Positions 1 to 12,589 of a stretch of 64,000 nucleotides of DNA are shown one piece after another. The DNA comes from Limnoperna fortunei (Eukaryota > Mollusca > Bivalvia > Mytilida > Modiolidae): NCBI GenBank assembly GCA_944474755.1, contig OX104112.1, forward strand, positions 23,462,460-23,526,459. Reading direction: 5' to 3'. Position 1 is the first letter of the stretch, and every line of letters begins with the position of its first letter. The notes beneath the pieces were generated by a model. That model made no database searches, was not told the origin of the DNA, and saw nothing but the letters and a program-made list of their open reading frames with translations. Made by a program: the position numbers and the translations under genes.

Positions 1-282
1 ACCTTAAAGTTTAAGAATGGTTTTTCTACTTTCATTTCAGTGTTGTGGTCACATTGTACCACATTACACACTTTAGGAAGTGCTTCCACTGTAAAGACAT
101 TGACTGGAAAAAAATATATTCTTGTTCTACAGTAATGCCATACCTTTCAAAATATCCAACTCTTAAGCAATAGCAGTTATAGGCAAAAGCAGAAACAAAA
201 GAGAAAATTGGGACTATTTTTTCATCCTGCCATCTTTTGACATGCACCGGAAATTCATTACATGAATAGGATAATGACCCCT
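1..282. mobile_element. Partial copy of a TA-flanked inverted-repeat element (MITE), cut by window start
   Basis: By eye this stretch is identical base for base to 1731-2012, so it is the right-hand part of the same element described at 1543-2013; its left part lies before the window. It ends in the same terminal motif (GGATAATGACCCCT, one base different at the very tip), followed by TA. The minus-strand open frame inside it recurs in the other copy and is simply the element's sequence, not a recognised protein. Confidence 0.75.
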
Positions 283-1542
283 TTAAGCAAAGCCAACAGT
301 TCCGGATTTCCACCAAAATTTTTTATATGTTATTTAATGATTCTGTAAATAAAATAAGCATGCAGTTTGAATATATTGCTACTCAAATAAAAATTATGAC
401 AGTTTCCAAAGATGTGGTGAAACCCTGTTTTAGCAATTTTTAACTGATAAGGACAGTAAGGGTATAATTTTTTTCTTCTGTTCAACAATTTTGGCACAAC
501 AGTCAAAATATCACCTTTTTATGACAGTACAGGTGTAATAGTTACCAAATAAGCAGAAACACATCTGATAAAAGCAACTTTTTATCAAGTGAGGGCTCAT
601 TTGAATATAGGGGGAGTTGAAAACAGTCGGTTCTGTTGCTATGACGGTATGATATAAAAATTTACATTTTTCCTCACAAAAGAAAAAAACTAACTAAAAA
701 AGCTTTTCTTAGCTGTAATGAGTGTATAAATGAACTTATTAAGTAGAAATACACCACAATGGAATTCAGGTTGAGAAGCAGAGGTCTCTTTTCTGTAGCT
801 TAAACTTTAATAAAACTATACACAGAGTAGAGTTATGACTAGTTTTAAGAAAACTGACATATAATTTTTATACAAAAAGACTCATTGGCATCTTTTCAGT
901 CCTTTTTGCATGCCAAGTCACTGAAAAAGTAGAAAACATAGCAATTGACTAGACTGATTGGTTCAAAGTACCCAAAAGCATACTAGATTCACAGACTTTA
1001 CATTAAAACGGCACATTGCAAATGATGCCTACCCATGCCAAATAATTACCTAGAGGCCAGGGGAATGAATAAACACTACATATTGATTAAAATACTGCTG
1101 TATAACCTTCTTTTAAGAAACAAAATGAATACATTTAATCTTTAGTTACAATCTTCAAGGTATGATACATGTTTCTGCCTAGCAATAAGTGCTGGTACAT
1201 GAAATAGGATCATGGTTTACCTTTATTTAATCAATTTTTGGTCTGAAAGGTATTATTTAATACCAATAATACATTTTTATTTCATGTCACCTTGGGTTCT
1301 ACCTTACTGTACTCTATAGAATTGTTAACAGTGTGCTTTTTGCAAAAATAATCACTTTTTATGATACCATAGGCCAAAAAGTCAAATTTTACTGCAGATA
1401 ATGAAACAGACTATAACTATAAAACCTGAAGATATATTTTGCAGAAAAGATGTTTTCCTATAATGAGTTCTGGTACCCTTTCATAAAAAGTACCTGACAA
1501 ATGGGATTTGTGTATTTGACCAATTTGTAAATTTTGCTCTTA
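283..1542. other. No gene recognised
   Basis: AT-rich sequence between two identical element copies. No long open frame, no recognisable exon, RNA gene or tandem repeat was seen on either strand. Confidence 0.5.
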
Positions 1543-2013
1543 CAGAGGTCATTATCCTTTTGGATGGCCTGAGCAAAAGTAACCAAACGGGCGAGACATC
1601 AAAAATTTTTATTAAAAAAATCTTTCTTTCACGTAAAATTTCATATATGGGGCATTACACATATAATGCTAAATTACATAAAAATGGAGACAAAAGTATA
1701 CCTGTCCACGGATTTTTTTTTGGGAAAATTACCTTAAAGTTTAAGAATGGTTTTTCTACTTTCATTTCAGTGTTGTGGTCACATTGTACCACATTACACA
1801 CTTTAGGAAGTGCTTCCACTGTAAAGACATTGACTGGAAAAAAATATATTCTTGTTCTACAGTAATGCCATACCTTTCAAAATATCCAACTCTTAAGCAA
1901 TAGCAGTTATAGGCAAAAGCAGAAACAAAAGAGAAAATTGGGACTATTTTTTCATCCTGCCATCTTTTGACATGCACCGGAAATTCATTACATGAATAGG
2001 ATAATGACCCCTG
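1543..2013. mobile_element. Complete 471-bp MITE with 15-bp TIRs and TA target duplication
   Basis: The left end reads CAGAGGTCATTATCC (1543-1557) and the right end is its inverted copy with one mismatch (1999-2013). TA lies immediately outside both ends (1541-1542 and 2014-2015). A TA duplication with termini starting CA fits a non-autonomous Tc1/mariner-type element. There is no transposase inside. The right 313 bp (from about 1701) recur at 24601-24910, and the last 282 bp are identical to 1-282, so one of these copies is recent or was gene-converted. The superfamily is inferred from the duplication and ends only. Confidence 0.75.
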
Positions 2014-2015
2014 TA

Positions 2016-3770
2016 AGGACTTTCTGCAAAGGGGAATGCCATTGACATAGTATTGGATTATGACAAGAAAATTAGTAAACCGTTCGGTCTGGCATTTAGT
2101 AGAAATTGTCGCTATATTTGTGTCAAACGGTGATATAAAGTCTGTTTAGTGTTTGCAAGTTTTAGTTATAATAATTGACCAAACAGGAAAAGTGTTAATA
2201 GAATAATATACCATTTTTGAATTTTTTTTCAAATTATGAAATTATGAAATTATGAAATGTAGATCGTTTGAAGTATATAATGATTATATGAGTTTTCTTT
2301 TTTGTATATTTAATAAAAGTCTGTAATGTCGCAAATTCAAGTTGTAAAAACCCACATGGTGAAAAGTGTAATTATTCAATCGAATAATGTAGGTTTTAAG
2401 TCGAATCGATGCGCAGGAAAATATTGAACATGTTGGTTGATTATGGCATGCTGTTCGTGTCTTATGTGTTAGTTTAAACATATTTTATTTGCAAAAAAAT
2501 CAGCAAAATGGATAAGACACAAGTTCAACAAACTTATGAAGTCTTCTCCGACAATAGCAAATATTTTATAATAATATATGTCTTATGTGTACAATAACAG
2601 TACTATCGAATATAGTTACCAGGAATAGATATTAAAGGCCTAGAAATCCTTATCACACCTCTCGCTGAACTGACAAGGATCTCCAGTATTCAGGAAACAA
2701 GATGTTTTTTTTAATGTAAATTTGGAATCAAACGAGAACGCAAGGTTTGGAGCTGGAAAAGACGCATCTTTTCTCACCTGAGGTATAGAGATATCTCGTG
2801 ACTTTCTGTATATGAGATATATCTGTCTTACTGGGTGAGATAAGCTGCACGCGACGGCAAGCACGCAATTATTACCGATAAAACTTCCAAACCTGTGGAA
2901 CAGATTTTTAGTACAAAAAATTAAAAATAAAGTTTTAAATAACTTCAAATGTTACGAAAAATACTCCTTACACCATCTAAATGTTTACATTCCGTTAACA
3001 ACCTGTGAAAATTACAAATTAATAACGAATGGTTATAATAAACCAACTATTTAACATTGTGTCTTCCATATGTTGTACCTGCAATTAAGATTTTATGTGT
3101 GAAAATCCTCGAAAGCAGTTGCTTGTGGAAGTTGAAAAATTAGACTTCGTTATTAACAAATAAAAAAAAATATAGGTCGTGCGGCAAAAATGACCGAAAA
3201 TTTTGGGTGAAAAAACAGCACTGAATGAAACTAACAAACTGTCTACCCCCCTTTTTTAAAAAAAAGCTCTATTTTCCCGGTATAAATGTTGTCCCCCCCC
3301 CCCCCAAATGTAGAAGATTTTCAATCAATTATGTTTCTATTTTTTTAAATTTTGCTATTTTCAGAACCCCAACATCTACTCAGATGCATCCGTGTATTTT
3401 CTTTTGATTACTATCTTGGGGTTCAATAATGTAAACAAATAATTGGTTTATTGTAACCAAATATATTTGCCATTCTGGAGGCTGCCATCTTGAGAAGCAG
3501 GAACTACTTCAGTAACTCTGTATCTCAACAACAAAAAAAAGGAAATAAAAAGGGAGACTACCCATTAATAAAATCGTCTGCTGGAGAAAAACCAATTTGA
3601 AAAAACTTTAAAATAGGAGATAAAGGTGGTGTGGGTTCAAAAGAAAAACATAAAAGGGCAAAATTTAAATACATTAAAACTATGTACACTCTACACCTAT
3701 TTGATGGTAATGTTACATTTTCCGCCGTTGCAAGGCATCAGCTTGGGAAAGGGGTGAATGACGACGAATT
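2016..3770. other. No gene recognised
   Basis: AT-rich; contains a C homopolymer run near 3294-3305 and several A runs. The short open frames here show no family resemblance. Nothing else supported. Confidence 0.45.
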
Positions 3771-4553
3771 CCCTGTCTTACTGTCTGAATTCACCGTTAC
3801 GATTCCTTGTCTTACTGTCTAAAGATACCGTTACGGCTACCCGCCATACTGGCTGATAATACCGTTACGGCTCCCTGTCATATTGTCTTCAGTCACCGTT
3901 ACGACTCCTTTTCTTACTGTCTTAAAAAAACCGTTACGTCTATCCATCATACTGTCTGAAGATACCGTTACGGCTACCTGTCTTACTGGCTGATAATACC
4001 GTTACGGTTACCTGTTTACCTGTCTAAAGATATCGTTACGCTACCTGTCGTACTGTCTGAAGATACCATTAACGATACCTGTCTTACTGCATTGCTGATA
4101 ATACCGTTACGGCAACCTGTCTTACTGTCTGATAATGTCGTTACGGCTACCTGTCTTATTATCTGAACCGTTACGGCTACCTGTCTTATTGTCTGATAAT
4201 ACCGTTACGGCTACCTGTCTTATTGTCTGATAATACCGTTACGGCTGCCTGTCTTATTGTCTGATAATACCGTTACGACTACCTGTCTTATTGTCTGATA
4301 ATACCGTATCGTCTACCTGTCTTATTGTCTGATAATGCCGTAACTCCTACCTGTCTTATTGTCTGATAATACCGTAACGCCTACCTGTCTTATTGTCTGA
4401 TAATACCGTAACGCCTACATGTCTTGATGTCTGATAATACCGTAACTCCTATCTGTCTTATTGTCTGATAATACCCTTACGGCTACCTGTCTTATTGTCC
4501 GATAATACCGTAACGCCTACCAGTCTTATTGTCTGATAATACCGTAACGCCAT
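3771..4553. repeat. 34-bp minisatellite
   Basis: About 22 head-to-tail copies of a unit around 34 bp that contains ACCGTTACGGCTACCTGTCT followed by TATTGTCTGATAAT. Copies at the left edge are more divergent and of uneven length; the centre and right are regular. No coding potential is indicated. Confidence 0.9.
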
Positions 4554-5836
4554 TAATGAGTTAAGACACAAAATTCATAACAAATTAAAGTTGATTAAAC
4601 TGGTAGATAATACAGGTACATATCAACATGATAATCCTTCAGATGCTCCTTAATCCCCACACCAAATGAACATGTTAATTTCTAATTGGAGATTGTATGT
4701 CGGTCAATACTAATCAAAAGCAACTACTACATGTATATTGTCACAACAGATTGAAATTAAAACGTTATAGTCTGTTTCAGAAATTTCGGACTTATATTTC
4801 CTGTTAGCGACGTGAGTTACATTGATTTTAGTCGTACATTTCTCGTCTTTTATAAATTAGAAAGGTTGGAATGTTTGGTATGGCTATTTTTACTAATAGC
4901 ACGTTATGTGTAAATTATACGCAATTCTGACTGTCAGCCTTCTACTTTCTGTTTGCCCGCCATTAACTACAGCAATTCAGCTCTTTTTTATGGTCAGAAC
5001 TGCAAAGAGCCTATTGCTCGTAATGGAGCAAGTCGGTAGTGATTCACACCCTGAGGTTTTATGCACATAATAATTTATTCAACCGTTTCTTTAAATTTCT
5101 ATATACTTTTTATTGTTGTTTTTTTTTAAGTTTGACAACACCTTATGCGTAAAAGAATTGTTTTTTTCCACTTTATTCGTAATCATGGCAATTGTTGTCA
5201 AAGTTTGAATTCCGGAAGTGCATAATTTCTGACTCAATTTGGTAAAAATGTTCATCCTTCAAGTTTTTCCGGATTTTTTGCATTAGCTGGGATCATATTT
5301 TTACCGACTCGATTCTACAGTTCTACACTCCTCAATTTAAATTTTGTCAACAATGCCATGATTACGAAAAAGAGTTAAATTATTTAATGAGACATTGTAG
5401 AAATGTCAGCTGAACGGCGGAGAAAGGAAAAATACAAACTAGACAAAGAGTAATGTTTAATAGCGGAAAATATGTAAATACAAGAGTGTTTTTACTCCTT
5501 TACGAGTAATGGGAACTCTTTGTAGCCCCGTCCTTAAAAAAAACGGGGCTACATTATTGAAGTTAGACCGCCATATACGTACAAAAATTCCGCCAAACAT
5601 TTTTCGGCTTTCGTTAGTGGGCAAAGTTGGACATTCATAAGGTGTTTAATATTCATGGATTGTACGATGTAAACTTTTTGAAGACCTTTCGACTACTACT
5701 TCCTTTTTGCAGAGCATACCTAAAACAACTGTCAAACGTTTCCCGGCTTCCGTAATCTCTTTCAGGGATTATCTGAAAAGCAATATACAATACCCGCTTA
5801 TTGCTTAAAGAAATTAAATATCAGGACGATCATGCT
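4554..5836. other. No gene recognised; one small hairpin
   Basis: No exon or RNA gene recognised. The only structure noticed is a perfect 11-bp inverted repeat (TGTAGCCCCGT at 5521-5531 and its complement at 5543-5553) with an 11-nt loop. Confidence 0.5.
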
Positions 5837-5892
5837 GTAAATTACGACAGCTTATTCGTGCCAAATAGAAAAAAGAAGACAAAAAATAATAA

Positions 5893-6632
5893 ATCGTGGC
5901 CACGATTTAATAATTCGTTCCCACAATTTAAAATTCGTTCCCACGATTTAAAAAATCGTGGCCACGATTTAATAATTCGTTCCCACAATTTAAAAATTCG
6001 TTCCCACGATTTAATAATTCGTTCCCACGATTTAAAAATTCGTTCCCACGATTTAAAAATTCGTTCCCACGATTTAAAAAATCGTGGCCACGATTTAATA
6101 ATTCGTTCCCACAATTTAATAATTCGTTCCCACGATTTAAAAAATCGTGGCCACGCTTTAATAATTCGTTCCCACGATTTAAAAATTCGTTCCCACGATT
6201 TAAAAAATCGTGGCCACGATTTAATAATTCGTTCCCACAATTTAAAAATTCGTTCCCACGATTTAAAAAATCGTGGCAACGATTTAATAATTCGTTCCCA
6301 CAATTTAAAAATTCGTTCCCACGATTTAAAAAATAGTGGCCACGATTTGATAATTCGTTCCCACAATTTAAAAATCCGTTCCCACGATTTAAAAAATCGT
6401 TCCCACAATTTAAAAATTCGTTCCCACGATTTAAAAAATCGTGGCCACGATTTAATAATTCGTTCCCACAATTGAAAAATTCGTTCCCACGATTTAAAAA
6501 ATCGTGGCCACGATTTAATAATTCGTTCCCACAATTTAAAAATCCGTTCCCACGATTTAAAAAATCGTTCCCACAATTTAAAAATTCGTTCCCACAATTT
6601 TATAAATCGTTCCCACAATTTAAAAATCCGTT
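5893..6632. repeat. Left subterminal array, about 35 units of 21 bp
   Basis: Each unit is a 10-bp core of the form CGT-N4-ACG followed by an 11-bp AT spacer. Core variants are CGTGGCCACG (a perfect palindrome) and CGTTCCCACG (CGTGGGAACG on the other strand). Spacers resemble ATTTAATAATT or ATTTAAAAAAT. The array begins 50 bp inside the transposon tip. Because 21 is a multiple of three, all frames stay open and give spurious seven-residue repeat proteins on both strands. The regular 21-bp spacing equals two helical turns; I infer binding sites for the element's transposase. Confidence 0.9.
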
Positions 6633-9600
6633 CAGGATTACGATTTTAAAAATTGATGCAAGACTGCATGGTGTAAATCAGCGAGATACCAAGTTGTTTT
6701 TAGTTAGATTGTTGGCTTAGACTGTAAGTCATAGTAAGTATAATTGTATCAAGAAATAGACTACTTTACTAGTCCTGTGAAATTTACCATTCCAGAATCG
6801 GCAAATCTGACTTTTTTATGCGTAACATATTTGAAAAATTCTTTCGGCACGTGTATAATGGTGTGTTGTATATTGAGAAAAAATATGTGTATTGACTTGT
6901 GTATTGCACCTCAACATGGGTAATTGGGATGGATGGATGGACGGACGGACGGACGGACGGAGGGAGGGAGGGATGGAAAACAAAGTTTCCAAGGGAAAAA
7001 CCATAGTTTCAAAGTTGGCGTTGTTGGCGTTTTTATTATTACATGCAGTGGTAGATGATTTTCCATCACACCTGCACTGACGACTCCTTCGTTGACAACA
7101 TGGCTATTCCGCATCAAATGTTTCTAGGGAGGCTTCAGAAATTGAGACTGTACACATAATATCATAGTCATATTGTGCACTGCTTTGGAAATTTAACTAC
7201 TGTTGCAAAATAAGTGCAATAACAATACTTATACATCAGGGACTTTATATACTAAAGTCCCTGTATATATACATATATTGCTGGCTAACTTAGCAATATA
7301 TATGCTGATGGCACAGCTAACGCTAACCCATGACAGTAGAAATAGTTTTTATTATTGCGTTAATCCGCTAATGAGGGTTGATAGCTTACAGATTCCAACT
7401 TTTTCACTAGTTGTCTGTCAAGACTTTTTTAGCCTATTAAATGTTTAGACATAATATGTAAATAGTATGAAAAATCTGTATATATATTTATGTTATGAAG
7501 AGGATTTTATGTGAATTGATCAATAACATTCATAAGGATTAAACACATGTCTCTGTCCTAAATAAAAGCTTATAGTTTATCTTTACTTGTATTTTTGGGA
7601 AACATTTGCTCTAAATAATTTATCTGAATAAGAAAATAAGTCCTGTTTAATAACTTGGACTTCTTAGGAGTTCATACTGTAAAATGTATTCTTTGAAAGG
7701 AGACCGAACGACCGACTTTTAGGCAGTCAGAGACATATACAACCTGAGATTCGCAACTAGCTCTGAGGCAGTGAACCGGGACCGAAGACTGGAACCGATA
7801 CCGACTTTTACGCAGTGTACATACACCCAAGCTCGTTTCGTTTCCCTTTACTAAGCACCCCTTGATTAGGCCGGGGAGTTATATATTATTTGTCCCAGAT
7901 TAGGTTAAAATATAAATTTACAGTAAGTATAAATTTCCGAAATGCAACAGAATTAAATGTTTACAAATTCTGCTTGTCATTGATGACTTTGATTGACGAA
8001 TTCATCACAAGGAAGCTGATCACAGTACATGTACAATAGGGGAAATTCGCCTATTTGCGGACATCGGGTATTTGCGGACAGAAGAGGAAGTATAATTATT
8101 TTCGTTTGTTTGAATAAAATGTCAATAAATACTGCTACATGCATCTTGGTGTTATTTATTTTTAAATACATAAAATTTTAATATGACAATATTCCTTGCC
8201 TAATTGCGAGCATCGCTTGTTTGATTTTTATGTGTCTTGTTAATAAATACATTTGTACAATAAATTTAAGTAAGGCTATGACTCAGTGTCACAGAAAAGT
8301 AACCTTGTATTAGTCAAGATGTGTAAAATTTAACTTCAGTGGTGTTCTGTGTTTTCATTTTTTACCTTTATTTAATAATAAAAATAGCGATTTTGTCAAA
8401 TTATTTTGTCACGCGTTAAGCCGTTCCTAAGTTTTCGTTTCGTATCTTAAGTGCTTTTTAAAAAATTTCGTTGCGTAATTTTAATAACTCAAGGATGACG
8501 TCATGCGTCATCAAAAGATGGCGTCAGTTTTCCAATAAGCGATTGAACTTAAGGTACAGTTCTTCTTTCTACTTTATTTTACAATTTTTACGGTGAACTT
8601 TGGGTCAATAGAAACATACAATTATGGAATAATCTGCTGAGTAAGAACTTTGTAAAAACAAAATGATCAGAAACTGCAATAGATTCCATTACGTGTTGTA
8701 ACCAGTGGTTACCAAGTTTTGACCATTGACTTTATTTTTTGTTTTTGTTTTTCTTTACTCTTTTTGGACAATATAATTTTTCTTTGTTTTAAAATGCCGT
8801 TTAAGACAAAAACCATTCACAGACTATTTTTATAGTAATGTTATCTACTTTCACTTTCACTTCACTGCCGAACTTCTGGCCGCGGATCACTTCCTGATTA
8901 TCGAAATTTTGTTCGTTCACTCCCTGTCACGTGACTCTTATACGCATGTAATCATCAAGCTCGCATCTGCGATGCTCCCTATTATCGTAAGATAAATTAT
9001 CCTAAAAAGATTAGTTAAAATGCGTCCAAAATCCACCAACAAGTTTTCATAGTGGGAAGTTTGAAAACTGTTTACAGCATACCCTTCAATCTAGCTTCGA
9101 ATCATGACTATATTTATATCATTTAAATACATCGATATCACGTACTTGAAGAACATAGAATAAGAAATGCATTCTGATATTTATTTAATTATCAAATTAT
9201 TGAAGATCAACGTGTTGTTTTTGTGACCAAAGAACTACTGAAAACTGGAAGATAACAACTAATTCATAAAGAAGTTCAGGCGTACCTCCCGAAATAATTT
9301 ACGTCAGACATTTCTCAGGACCTACTCATGGGAATAATATGAAATATGGTACGCAGCATGCATGAGTTGTATCGTATGTGCAACCTACGTGGATGCTGCA
9401 TGTCAACTTCCTGTTTACTGGACTTAAACCTAGTATCTGCATTTCAGAAAATAACATTAAACCCTGTACCAATAAATACATAGGAAGATCTCCATATAAC
9501 TTTTGTCCAATAAGAACTGAACCTGACTTCAATACTAATAACTTGAGAGTTTAGCTGATGATGTAAAAACCTAATAGTAAAAATGTCTTTTCATTTAAAT

Positions 9601-10540
9601 TAATAAGAATTTGAAGCACACTATTTTTGAAAACATAAGAATTATAGTTTTGAAGTGTAGCTTTCTGGTGACATCAGGAACAGTTAAATGTCATTAAATG
9701 CCATTGAAATTTAGCAAAGAAATCTCTTAAACCAATGCAAGGGGCTGTCTTGAACTTGCATTGAGGTGTGAGATTACTCCATGTTAAGGGCCTCACTATG
9801 ACATGGAGATGAATAACAGCAATAAAAGTGCTGTTCATTTGCTTGGATTCAAATTGTATATATGGGGATTTTGTGTCATGAATAAATGCACGATATCCCT
9901 GTCTTCATATGTCATAAAGGAGTCAGTTTGTATGTACGTACGTCCGTACAAATATTCGTCGCACCTTTCTCAGAAACCATAGATCAGATTAGTTTGATAT
10001 TTGGTAGGGTGACTCACCATAATGTACTGTATGTCCTAAGCGATTTTCAGATGGCTTGGATAGCTACTTCCTGTTTGCTGATACTTAGATATTCGCGGTG
10101 TCATTTATGTTCGATGGACACATTCTGTCTTTATTTTAAATAAAAAAAGAAATGCGTTGAATGATACATTGTAAATGTAGTTAAAATTTAATTCTAATGC
10201 TTTTTTTGTAATACCTTTTCTCATTGATGACAAACTAGGTAAAATACACGATCTACCTGCTAAGTTAAGTCGCCATATATGGGAAATTTCATTGTTCGTC
10301 AATACTAATATCTCGAAAAATAAATACAAAGTCTTCAGATTAAAATTTACAAGGATTTGAAGTATACAGTTAGTACAAAAAATTTAGAATTACAGTTTTA
10401 AAGGATGACTTTCTCGCGACATCACAAACATCTTTGTACATAAAAAAGTACATAATTTTTCGCAGACCTTTTTGTGAAGAGCTTGTTTTTGTGAAATTGT
10501 TCAATTAATAATTAGCAACTGTTGTAATTGATTGCATAAG
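6633..10540. other. Transposon interior, no gene recognised; microsatellite and diverged duplication
   Basis: Contains a GGAT/GGAC/GGAG tetranucleotide run at about 6928-6974. A degraded direct duplication of roughly 700-bp spacing (about 9500-9690 against 10280-10430) shares scattered motifs such as CAATACTAATA and GACATCA. A stretch at 9896-10080 has the look of a dispersed repeat. No exon of the HECT gene downstream could be recognised here, although its upstream exons would be expected on this strand. Confidence 0.4.
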
Positions 10541-10663
10541 CATGGGAATAACTGTTAATTATATTTCAAGCTTTGAGGGCGTTGCTAGGAACACTATAAT
10601 TGTGACAGTAAAAACTATGTTTTATACCCTCAAAGCTTGAAATACAATACGGTTATTCCCTAA
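10541..10663. repeat. Foldback hairpin, about 120 bp
   Basis: The arms 10547-10580 and 10625-10660 are inverted copies, including a perfect 18-bp core (TATTTCAAGCTTTGAGGG and its complement) and outer arms GGGAATAAC/GTTATTCCC. The loop is about 44 nt. It could be a small foldback MITE. It sits just upstream of the HECT exon's intron end. No clear target duplication was found. Confidence 0.65.
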
Positions 10664-10741
10664 TGCAGATATGTTGTCAAGTGTTAATGTGTATTTTTGT
10701 GATTCTTATACATTTACAATGTCTAGTTTTCTGTTTTTTAG

Positions 10742-10980
10742 ATGAAGAAGTAGACTGTACCTTCAAGGACATCCTTATATTTATCACTGGCGCCGATCAT
10801 GTTCCTCCAGGAGGATTTCCATCACAAATAAGCATCGATTTTTATAGTGAGAATGGAAGACTTCCATTTTCTTCAACTTGTACTCTTTCCATTTCACTAC
10901 CAAGAGGAATCCAGAATCCAGAATTTACTAGGCTTCTACTGAGAAGCCTGAAAGAGTGTGTTGGATTCGGGAAAATTTAA
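10742..10980 (+). CDS. Last exon of a HECT-domain (E3 ubiquitin ligase-like) protein
   Basis: The exon follows a polypyrimidine tract ending TTTTTTAG (10741) and stops at 10978-10980. Its translation resembles the C lobe of HECT ubiquitin ligases. An upstream strand-turn motif reads DILIFITGADHVPPGG, then LPFSSTCTLSISLPRG with the conserved TC preceding LP (the catalytic cysteine in this family). It ends ECVGFGKI, the usual end of the fold. HECT enzymes form a thioester with ubiquitin through that cysteine. The nearest remembered relatives are the G2E3-like HECT proteins that are often multi-copy in animal genomes. Upstream exons were not found, so this may be a cargo gene whose other exons I cannot see, or a stranded fragment. 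It lies inside the 13.3-kb transposon. The open frame continues upstream of the splice site to an ATG at 10663, but that part looks intronic. Confidence 0.7.
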
Positions 10981-11390
10981 GAACTGACATGCTTAAATTT
11001 ATTTATAGAAGTCATATTTTCATTTGATTTTTGTTGTTATTTGTGACGTTAAATGGATTTTAACAACAGTTTATGAGTCATTGTCAAGCGAAGGAATGAA
11101 AGAATTTTGAACTGTATTTTTCTGAGTTTCTAATGTTACTGTTTGTCAAATAGTTTATTACTGCCAAGTTAATTACATTATTGCCAATTATTTGTTTTAT
11201 GGTTGGTTTTCTTTACTTATCATCCTTCCCATTGCCTATATTGTCTTGTTGAACCATCTTTCAAAATTCATATCAATTCTTGCATGCTGGATTCAACTTG
11301 ACCGAGAGTTATAATTGTTTCATTATGACTTATATCAACAAATTTTTGCAATATTTAGATGATCAAAACAACAATACCATGACATCTTAA

Positions 11391-12480
11391 TTAGCTCACC
11401 TGACTCAAGAGTCATGTGAACTATTGCTATTACTTGGTGCCCGTCTTTTCTTAATGTTTCTTTGAGAATCTTCTTCTCTGAAACCATTTAAGGTATTGTT
11501 TTGAAACTTTGTATACCTTATATTTAGGGTATCTGCTAACAAGTTTGTGAAATGTATGGCTGTCAACTAACCAAGGTGGCCACTGTGAAAATAGAACACA
11601 GGGGTCAAAACATAGTTTTTGGCTCTTAGTTCAAAAATAAAAATAGATGGAGGAAAACCGACATGAACTTCCTTCTTCAGGATCAAAAGCTCTAAAACCT
11701 TTCCATTGAGTAAAAGTTGTATGATGACTCCTTATAGGAGTTGTTTCCCTTTAATGGTAAAATTAATTATTTTCACAGTTTTTCCTTAGTATAAGAGCTA
11801 GAGTAACAAAACTAAAGGAAACAATAAAATTATAGAAATGACAAGATTAGTCTCAAAGTCCAGAAGTGAAAGACAAAACAAAACATTACATACTAGAGAG
11901 TTTGAACATTGCAATGGTCCTGACTTGGTACTAACATTTTGAAAGAAATGGTGAGTTCAACCAGGTTTTATGTCACCAAACCTCCCTCTTACCAAAAACA
12001 CAACAGCTGTTGTGAGACACAATAGGTAAAGTAAAGTGATAATCTTAGGACAGTAGATAGAAAAAAAAATCAACAAAAACAATGGTGAACCATTTTGTCA
12101 GAAGCGTTGATAAGGAAAGAAAAACTTTTTAAGAATCTGAATTAAAAAAAATTCAGTCTCATAAGCGTAGAGAAACAAGTCGGCAATAAAAGTTAGCATT
12201 TCAATATTGTTCAGCTCATTAACATCTACAACAACGATATCTAGGTCTTAATTGTCTGAAGTCCAATTTCGGAGTTATTCCCCTTTAACTGCATTTTTCA
12301 TCAAATTTCAACTTTCTTTGAAAATTTTTATAAGAACCATTGGGGGATTGCTTTGAAACTTTGCAAATATCATCTACAAAATGTCCACTATATAGTTTTT
12401 GCAATGTATGGCCGCTGACAAACCGACATTGCCGCCATAGCTAAAAAAAGAACATATATAGTGGTCAGATTGCAAATTTG
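11391..12480. repeat. Dispersed repeat, copy A (interrupted)
   Basis: Starts TTAGCTCACCTGA and shares blocks with 13880-14360 (for example GGGGTCAAAACATAGTTTT and the later block around GTTCAGCTCATT and TTTGCAAATATCAT). Copy A carries about 370 extra bases (roughly 11820-12190), part of which (11910-11995) recurs inverted at 13305-13395. Non-coding, probably an old element fragment; the family is not identified. Confidence 0.6.
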
Positions 12481-12589
12481 GCAAATTTAACAATATATGT
12501 GACTTTAAAGTGAAAAAAATGTTTTAAAGGTGACATTGTTAGGGCAAGTTAAATGTTAAAGACGAAATAAATTTTCAAAATATCTTCCA

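Noticed and set aside
1762..1977. Minus-strand open frame shared by the MITE copies (also at 32-316)
   Set aside because: Recurs because the element recurs; no family resemblance, and the third copy does not preserve it.
5801..6720. Repeat proteins with WERIFKL- or IRSHDLK-like units at 5.8-6.7 kb and 18.6-19.3 kb
   Set aside because: These are translations of the transposon's 21-bp subterminal arrays; opposite strands are equally open and the sequence is explained as DNA repeats with palindromic cores.
6816..7117. Frames over the GGAT/GGAC run (proline/serine-rich or glycine-rich peptides)
   Set aside because: They are products of the tetranucleotide microsatellite at 6928-6974.
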